Positions 45,211 through 47,175 of a stretch of 47,175 bases of DNA are shown here, one piece after another. The notes under the pieces are model-generated. The model had not been told where the DNA came from. It worked only from the letters and a program-made list of their open reading frames with translations, and ran no database searches. This DNA is from Thermodesulfobacteriota bacterium (GTDB lineage: Bacteria > Desulfobacterota > Deferrisomatia > Deferrisomatales > JACRMM01): positions 1 to 47,175 of the forward strand of contig JBFLZB010000013.1 in NCBI GenBank assembly GCA_040756475.1, read 5' to 3'. Each line of letters opens with the position of its first letter. Positions within the stretch are counted from its first letter, which is position 1. Position numbers and translations under genes: made by a program.

Positions 45211-46155
45211 GTGTCCTATCGCCCCTCCGGTGCGGCCGCCGGCTACCTGAGCGTGGCGGCGGCCGCCCTGCTTTGGGCCTCTTCCGGCGTGGCCGGGAAG
45301 GCCCTGTTCGCGCAGGGGATCCCTCCCCTGGCCCTGGTGCAGCTGCGGGTCACCCTGGCGGCTGCGCTGCTCTTGGCCTGCTTCGGGTTCGCCAGGCCCG
45401 GCCTGCTGCGCATCCGGCGCCGCGACGTCGCGTACTTTGCGGTGCTCGGGGGGTTCGCGATGGCGGCGGTGCAGGCCACTTACTTCTACGCCATCAGCAA
45501 GATCCACATCGCCGCCGCCATCCTCCTCCAGTACACGTCGCCCGTGTGGATCGCTTCCTTTGCGATCCTCTTCTGGAAGGAGAAGCTCACCCCGCTCAAG
45601 GCTGCCTCCCTGACGTGTGCGCTCCTGGGAGCCTACCTCGTGGTGGGGGCGTACGGCCTGTCCCTGGCGGGGTTGGACCGGGCCGGGGCCGTCGCCGGGC
45701 TCGTCTCGGGCGCATGTTTCGCCGCCTACTCCCTCCTGGGGGAGCGGGGGATGCACCGCTACTCGCCCTGGACCGTGCTGTGCTACGCGCTGGTATTCGC
45801 CGCCGTGTCGCTACACGTGCTCTACGCGCCCTTTCACTACCTCACCGCCGGCTACACGGCCGCCCAGTGGGCAGGCATCGCGTATGTCGCGGTGGCGGGC
45901 ACCCTGGTGCCCTTTGGCCTGTACTTCGTGGGGGTGAACCACATCCGGTCCACCCGGGCCAGCATCACCGCCATCCTGGAGCCGATCGCCGCAGGTGCCC
46001 TGGCCTTCTTCCTCCTGGGAGAGGCCCTGACGCGGCCCCAGGCCATGGGTGGGGCCCTGGTGCTCGGCGCCCTCGTGCTCCTGAACCTGGAACAGGAGAC
46101 CCCGGAGCTGACGCCGGCCTCGGTGCGAGCTCGGCGGGAACGCGCCGGGGCATGA
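45211..46155 (+). CDS. EamA/DMT-family transporter
   Basis: 314 residues with ten membrane segments in two EamA halves. ALLWASSGVAGKALF opens the first half; LQYTSPVWIASFAILFWKEKLTPLKAASLTCALLGAYLV ends it; SITAILEPIAAGALAFFLLGEALTRPQAMGGALVLGALVLLN ends the second. The family exports metabolites such as amino acids. I prefer GTG 45211, which has GAGGTG 5 bases upstream; ATG 45172 would add 13 residues. It overlaps the next gene by 4 bp. Confidence 0.9.
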   Translation: MSYRPSGAAAGYLSVAAAALLWASSGVAGKALFAQGIPPLALVQLRVTLAAALLLACFGFARPGLLRIRRRDVAYFAVLGGFAMAAVQATYFYAISKIHIAAAILLQYTSPVWIASFAILFWKEKLTPLKAASLTCALLGAYLVVGAYGLSLAGLDRAGAVAGLVSGACFAAYSLLGERGMHRYSPWTVLCYALVFAAVSLHVLYAPFHYLTAGYTAAQWAGIAYVAVAGTLVPFGLYFVGVNHIRSTRASITAILEPIAAGALAFFLLGEALTRPQAMGGALVLGALVLLNLEQETPELTPASVRARRERAGA

Positions 46156-47175
46156 CCCCCGCCGTCCCCGAAGGGGGACTCACCGCGCGCCGCATCCTCC
46201 CCTTCTGGGCCCCCCTGGCCGCCACCTGGCTCATGATGGCCCTGGAGGGCCCCTTCCTGGCCGCGGTGATCGCCCGGCTTCCCGACCCGGTGTTCCATCT
46301 GGCGGCCTTCGGAGTGGCCCTGTCGCTGGCCCTCATCCTGGAGGCGCCGGTCATCATGATCATGGGCGCCACCACGGCCCTGGCCCGCAACCGCGCCTCG
46401 TTTCGGAAGATGCGCCGCTTCACGTACGGCCTGAGCGCCCTGGTGACCGCCCTCATGGCCCTTCTGCTCGTCCCCCCCGTCTTCCGGTGGATGGCCCTGG
46501 GGCTGTTTGCCCTGCCGCCGGAGATCGCGGAGCTCACCTGGGGCGCCGTAGCCCTGCTGCTGCCCTGGCCCGGCGCTATCGGATACCGGCGCCTCTACCA
46601 GGGGCTCCTCATCCGGGGCGGACTCACCCGCCGGGTGGGGTACGGCACGGCCGTGCGGCTCGGGACCATGGGTTCGGTTTCCCTGGCCCTGGCCGCGGCG
46701 GGGGTGCCGGGGGCGCTGGCGGGGGCCGGCGCGCTCTCCGCCGGGGTTCTGGCCGAAGCCCTCGCGAGCCGGCTGATGGCCCGGGAGTCGGTGCGCCGAG
46801 TCCTGGCCCGGGAGGAGTCGGAGCTCGCTCCCCTCACCTACGGGTCCATAACCGCCTTCTACTACCCCCTGGCGGCGAGCTCCGTGCTCACCCTGGCCGT
46901 CCACCCCCTGATGACCTTCTTCCTGGCCCAAGGAAGGAACCCGGTGGAATCTCTGGCCGTCTTCCCCGTGGTTCGGGCCCTGGTCTTCCTCTTCAGCTGC
47001 CTGGGCCTCTCGTACCAGGAGGTGGGCATCGCTCTGCTGGGCGAAAGGGGCGAGGGCTACCCGGCCCTGCGGCGCTTTGCCCTGGGACTTGCCGCAGCCA
47101 CCAGCGCCGTGCTGGGGGTCCTGGCGTTTTCTCCGGCCGCCGAGTGGTGGTTCGTGGCCGTCTCGGGGCTCTCCC
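46152..47175 (+). CDS. ANKH/MATE-like multidrug or pyrophosphate-type transporter, cut by the right edge
   Basis: 341 codons to the edge with about eight membrane segments. FWAPLAATWLMMALEGPFLAAVIARLPDP, AFGVALSLALILEAPVIMIMGATTALARN and LLPWPGAIGYRRLYQGLLIRGG closely follow the bacterial relatives of ANKH (progressive ankylosis) within the MATE/MOP superfamily. The E-AP motif (LEAPVIM) and LPWPGAIGYRR loop are hallmarks. Its substrate in bacteria is unknown. ATG 46152 overlaps the EamA stop (ATGA), so the two are translated together. Confidence 0.8.
   Translation, partial: MTPAVPEGGLTARRILPFWAPLAATWLMMALEGPFLAAVIARLPDPVFHLAAFGVALSLALILEAPVIMIMGATTALARNRASFRKMRRFTYGLSALVTALMALLLVPPVFRWMALGLFALPPEIAELTWGAVALLLPWPGAIGYRRLYQGLLIRGGLTRRVGYGTAVRLGTMGSVSLALAAAGVPGALAGAGALSAGVLAEALASRLMARESVRRVLAREESELAPLTYGSITAFYYPLAASSVLTLAVHPLMTFFLAQGRNPVESLAVFPVVRALVFLFSCLGLSYQEVGIALLGERGEGYPALRRFALGLAAATSAVLGVLAFSPAAEWWFVAVSGLS

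Overview
The window comes from a very GC-rich bacterial chromosome. Its contents (a multihaem c-type cytochrome, ResB, a haem-binding sensor kinase, a diheme-type succinate dehydrogenase/fumarate reductase, an acetate-type symporter with an acyl-CoA synthetase, FolE2/QueD) suggest an anaerobic or respiratory Desulfobacterota (former Deltaproteobacteria) lineage. This is inference from gene content; there is no rRNA or other marker to fix the taxon. I see no tRNA, rRNA, CRISPR array or complete insertion sequence.

Layout. (1) 1-13088, minus: one uninterrupted, giant secreted RHS/YD-repeat protein of more than 4,362 residues with a lipoprotein-like signal. It carries 28 RCC1-type repeats in two blocks of 14, FN3, PKD and Ig-like modules, a Cys-rich linker and YD repeats. 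Its C-terminus lies off the left edge. (2) 13089-19920: an accessory, decaying zone. It holds a broken AAA ATPase, an intact lysA-like decarboxylase, a 45-bp palindrome/29-bp hairpin repeat cluster beside a HEPN/MNT toxin-antitoxin pair, a 5'-truncated HTH gene, a decayed CapK-type ligase plus Mur-ligase pair, and a FitAB/VapBC-type toxin-antitoxin pair. (3) 19921-27731, minus: a redox/envelope cluster read ResB, 15-site multihaem cytochrome, cysteine-free redoxin-TPR protein, small membrane protein, NapH-like polyferredoxin, haem sensor histidine kinase, OmpA-type lipoprotein. The last two overlap by 4 bp. (4) 27864-30989, minus: a membrane-anchored GltD-like flavoprotein, then FolE2 and QueD (queuosine/pterin precursors). 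(5) 31035-37095, minus: a tightly packed operon sdhC-sdhA-sdhB-mltG-surA-like-glycerate kinase with several 4-bp overlaps. (6) 37163-40686, minus: a coiled-coil membrane protein, a UMF1-type MFS transporter, a possibly PilZ-like protein and a Yip1-like membrane protein. (7) 40745-44684, minus: acyl-CoA synthetase, DUF4212 small subunit and sodium:solute symporter, read as one carboxylate uptake/activation module. (8) 45211-47175, plus: an EamA exporter and a truncated ANKH/MATE-like transporter, overlapping by 4 bp.

How the parts work together. Regions 3-5 form an energy/envelope neighbourhood. ResB helps attach haem to c-type cytochromes such as the neighbouring multihaem protein. The polyferredoxin, cysteine-free redoxin-TPR protein and haem-binding kinase look like a membrane/periplasmic electron-transfer and sensing unit. 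Sdh feeds or drains the quinone pool, and the symporter/synthetase module would supply acetyl- or acyl-CoA. The most unusual items are the RCC1-RHS giant, the cysteine-free redoxin-TPR cluster, the zinc-ribbon/TM GltD fusion and the repeat-flanked HEPN/MNT locus.
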